Shown here: one piece after another, positions 61,140-64,000 of the stretch
Position numbering within the stretch: the first letter of the stretch is position 1
Layout of the letters: the number at the start of each line of letters is the position of its first letter
Source of the DNA: Isoetes taiwanensis
Taxonomy: Eukaryota; Streptophyta; Lycopodiopsida; Isoetales; Isoetaceae
Length of the DNA: 64,000 bases
Assembly (NCBI GenBank): GCA_021234155.1
Contig: JAJEKV010000032.1
Span: 310,001 to 374,000, forward strand
Reading direction: 5' to 3'
Notes under the pieces: generated by a model
Databases searched by the model: none
Told to the model about the DNA's origin: nothing
Seen by the model: the letters and a program-made list of their open reading frames with translations, nothing else
Program-made: the position numbers and the translations under genes

Positions 61140-62110
61140 CTTGAACGGACCGGCCCACCTAGGGGCGAGCTTCTTACAATTCCCAATACGAAGCTTAGCT
61201 TTGCTTCACCTTGATCTTCAACCATACCTTATCGCCCACCTTGAACTCCCTTATGGTCCTGTGCCTGTCGGCTACACTCTTCTGCCGACTTCTTGCTGCT
61301 AGAAGGTACCTCCTTACTTCTTCAACTAACTATTGCATCTCTTCTAGCATTTGCTGGGATACTTCGACCTTTGACACAGGATTGTGCCAAGTGTCCGGGG
61401 TGAGGCACTGGTACCCGTAGTTGATCATGAAGGGAGACATCTGCGATGACTCCTGCTTCGTACTATTGTAGGCGAACTCTACCAAGTGGATGAAATCATC
61501 CCACTTGGATTGTTTATTCCATACATAACTTCTGAGCATATCTTTGATGTGTCCGTAGTTTTGCAAGGCACAAAGTGTGCCATCTTAGATAATTTATCTA
61601 CGACCACCATTAGTGCATCTTTGCCTCGAAGAGTTCTAGGAAGTCCTGTAATAAAATCCATGCTTATTGCTTCCCACTTTGCATTCGGCACTGCCAAAGG
61701 TTCCAAGGCTCCCGGAATTCGAAGCTGCTCTGCCTTGGTCTGCTGGCACAACTGGCATTCCCGAATATATCTGGCTATCTGTTTCTTCATTCCCGTCCAG
61801 AAATAGCTACTTCGAATCTTGAAATACGTCTTCATAAATCCTGCGTGCCCGGCTATTGGGCTGTTGTGCGTGACATGAAGAATTAACTTCCTTACTCCTG
61901 ATGATTCTGGCACACACAACTTATCTTTATGGTACAACAGGTTGCCTTCCTTCCTATAATGTTTGAAGACCTCCCGTTCCTTATTTGTTCTAGCCTTCTT
62001 AGAGAGGCTTGCCCATACCTCCTTGAAGTCACCATCCGACGTCAATGTCTCCTCAATTTTCTTAGCAAACTCACTCGAAAGAGTTGATATAGCATTACAA
62101 TGCGTTCTCG
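61140..62110 (-). pseudogene. Chromovirus integrase, core deleted
   Basis: Zinc finger HVTHNSPIAGHAGFMKTYFK with CQLCQQTK, first Asp in ISMDFITGLP, second-Asp-like stretch VVVDKLSKMAHFVPCKTTDT. Then the sequence jumps, in another frame, to LRSYVWNKQSKWDDFIHLVE. The stretch that should hold the SDRDPKF-like block and the catalytic Glu (around 100 residues) is missing, joined at about 61540-61565. Such an enzyme has no complete DDE triad. Confidence 0.85.
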
Positions 62111-62460
62111 TCTCAAATGGTCTCCTAGAGAGGGCATCTGCAACAACATTAAGCTTGCCGGGCTTATACACTATGTCGAAATCATATTCCTCAAGGAATT
62201 CCATCCACCTCCTTTGCCTTAGGTTGAGGAGTGGTTGGGTGAAAAGATATTGAAGACTCTGGTGATCAGTATCTAACTGAAACTTCCTCCTCAACAAATA
62301 ATGCCTCCAAATCCTTAGTGCCCTGACAATGGCTAACAACTCCGATCATGGATTGGGTAGCGTTGCTCCGCGTCGCTCATCTTCTTCGAGTCGTAGGCGA
62401 CTACCCTTCCTTCTTGCATCAACACTGCACCTGTTGCTAACTTGCTCGCATCCGTGGCCA
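61900..62460 (-). pseudogene. Chromovirus RNase H region
   Basis: [34 protein letters not shown], then after a frameshift at about 62340 LLAIVRALRIWRHYLLRRKF and DTDHQSLQYLF. The two parts are in different frames. In the family the domain removes RNA from the RNA/DNA hybrid. Confidence 0.85.
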
Positions 62461-63638
62461 CTAGCTTATCTTTGCTCGGGCCCAATCCTTTATCTTATTG
62501 CTCTTGGTGAGGTCCGATAAGGGGGACGCCCACCTAGCAAAGTCCTTCACGAACTTCCTATAGTAGCCTGCCAGACCGAGAAAACTTCTCACTTCTGCCA
62601 CGTTCCTTGGAGCTGGCCAATCAACTATTGCCTCAATCTTTGACGGGTCTGTAGAAATCCCTTCCATTGTTACCATGTGCCCCAAATATTCCACTCGACC
62701 TGTTGCAAAGTGGCATTTGGAGAGCTTCCCATACAACCGATGCTGTCTCAACTTCTCCAAGACTCTTCTCAAATGCTGACAATGTTCTTCAATGGACTTG
62801 CTGTAGACTAAGATGTCGTCGAAGAACACAATGACAAACTCGTCCAATAACTCCCTGAAGATGTCATTCATGAGACGCATGAATGTTGCCGGGCATTCGA
62901 TAAGCCAAAAGGCATTACTGTAAACTCGAAATGCCCGTACCGCGTTCTGAAGGCGGTCTTATGGATATCTTCTTCCTTTATCCTTATTTGGTGGTAACCT
63001 GACCTTAAGTCAATCTTACAGAAAACTTTCGCTCCTTGGAGCTGATCCATCAAATCATCTGCCCTTGGCAGAGCATACTTATTCTTTATCGTCTGCTTGT
63101 TAAGCTGGTGATAGTCTATACACATTCTTAGGCTCCCGTCTTTCTTCTTGACGAAGAGTATGGGTGTCCCAAAGGGAGACACACTTGCTCTTATAAATCC
63201 AAGGTCAAGCAATTCTTGCAGCTGCTTCTTGAGCTCTATCAACTCTGGAGTGCTCATTCTGTAAGGTGCCTTGCTGGTAGGCTTAGCATCTGGAGCTAAT
63301 GTAATTTCGCACTCTACACCTCTATAAGGTGGTAGCTGACGAATTTCATCCGGAAATACATCATTGAACTCCCTAATGAGCCTTGCTACTGGCTTGGGCA
63401 ACTGATTTCCACTTAAGTCACTTCCCTTGTCTTTACTTGGTTCAATTGCCTCTAACCTCAGAATCCAATCCACCTTTTTTCTTTCTATACTCTTTCTTAG
63501 CTGCTTCATAGAAATGCACTGCATAGGAGAAGCTACTTTCTTACCTTTTACTATGAATCTGTTGCCGTCCGGCGCCGTCATGGAGATCTCGTTGTGCTCG
63601 CAATCAATCATCGCTTTAGCTGGCTTGAGGAACTCCAT
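62461..63638 (-). pseudogene. Chromovirus reverse transcriptase (frameshifted)
   Basis: First part (62868-63638): [56 protein letters not shown] and VMPFGLSNA. Second part (62461-62880): [14 protein letters not shown] (catalytic FFDD), [13 protein letters not shown] and [11 protein letters not shown]. The frames meet at about 62876, where one base seems lost in the codons after FGLSNA. A further frame loss separates it from protease at 63638. Confidence 0.92.
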
Positions 63639-64000
63639 TATACTATCAGATCATACTTTCCAATATCCATGACTTCTGCCCCCATCGGCCACTTGCTTCC
63701 ACTAAGGTCTATGTCGAACATGATCCTCCTCCCCTTAGTGTGCCGAATGGCACCACTTGCCATGCTAACTGGTCTTGGCTTTGACTTGCTCTTCATTAGG
63801 GCAGCAAACCTAGGAGAGGCAAAGTTATGAGAGCTACCTGTATCTATCAAGACTATGTATGGACTGCTATCTATGATTCCCTCAGTCGAGATGACTGTGG
63901 AGTGATTTTCAACATCACCTGACTCAATAGCTGCACAGATTTTGCACTCACCTTCTATAAAATCTTTGCCCTTCTGCTGGTCGTCATCTTCATCATCACC
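63638..64000 (-). pseudogene. Chromovirus protease, 3' part
   Basis: Open from the window edge: acidic start, CKICAAIESGDVENHS, then the retropepsin active site IVLIDTGSSHNF (DTGS), RPVSMASG and IGKYDLIV, followed by a stop where most relatives continue LGMEFL into RT. The upstream part and Gag lie outside. Confidence 0.85.

Larger units (their letters stand above)
59200..64000 (-). mobile_element. Ty3 chromovirus, defective, continues off the right edge
   Basis: Minus-strand element: protease (from the window edge), RT, RNase H, integrase, chromodomain, 3' UTR, PPT and 3' LTR. The terminal chromodomain and the DTGS protease mark the chromovirus branch, unlike the element at 6.1-17.7 kb. Frameshifts in RT and RNase H and a deletion in integrase leave it inactive. 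Gag and the 5' LTR lie beyond the window. Confidence 0.9.

Overview
The window looks like nuclear DNA of a vascular plant with a large, transposon-filled genome. The evidence is a DDM1-type chromatin remodeller split into 15 short exons, plant receptor-kinase, PPR, UDP-glycosyltransferase and beta-xylosidase remnants, and plant-type Ty3 elements, L1 and RTE-like LINEs, a tRNA-derived SINE, a Helitron end and a CACTA-like transposon. Very low gene density would suit a fern, lycophyte or conifer, but nothing seen fixes the lineage. I find no CRISPR, operon or rRNA. The only gene that looks intact is DDM1 (22070-25856, minus strand; 749 codons, and every exon junction keeps the frame).

Layout. 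1-4.9 kb: gene-poor, with a SINE, short tandem duplications and a broken G-type lectin receptor kinase (3803-4509). 4.87-20.47 kb: a nested block bounded by an inverted repeat (4870-5627 and 19665-20474). Inside it is a TIR element (5759-6141 and 17718-17915) split by a Ty3 retrotransposon (6142-17717, minus, 5-bp duplication ACGGT). That element carries an unusual post-integrase ORF, is itself split by an L1 (7189-8746, 18-bp duplication), and has two palindrome-headed units in one LTR. 20.6-26 kb: an unidentified exon and DDM1. 26-32 kb: AT-rich and low-complexity repeats, a foldback-like motif array, a truncated L1 and a Helitron 3' end.

32.2-38.2 kb: remnants of a GH3 beta-xylosidase, with intron-like gaps, lie between an inverted ~640-bp repeat and a three-copy tandem array of the same repeat. 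39.5-50.1 kb: another nest. A LINE (40.65-46.93 kb) is interrupted by a 5,000-bp CACTA-like transposon (41165-46164, TSD TAT) that carries exon fragments of the PAF1-complex gene CTR9. An array of near-identical long hairpins (47.1-49.1 kb) follows.

50-59 kb: a UGT pseudogene with a LINE tail inserted in it, a 5'-truncated L1, a PPR pseudogene and a decayed unidentified coding stretch. 59.2-64 kb: the 3' LTR, chromodomain, integrase, RNase H, RT and protease of a defective Ty3 chromovirus that runs off the right edge.

The most notable observations are the CACTA-like element with a CACAT terminus and captured host exons, the beta-xylosidase-carrying inverted-repeat structure, the conserved-hairpin array, and the LINE 3' stem-loop shared by unrelated insertions.
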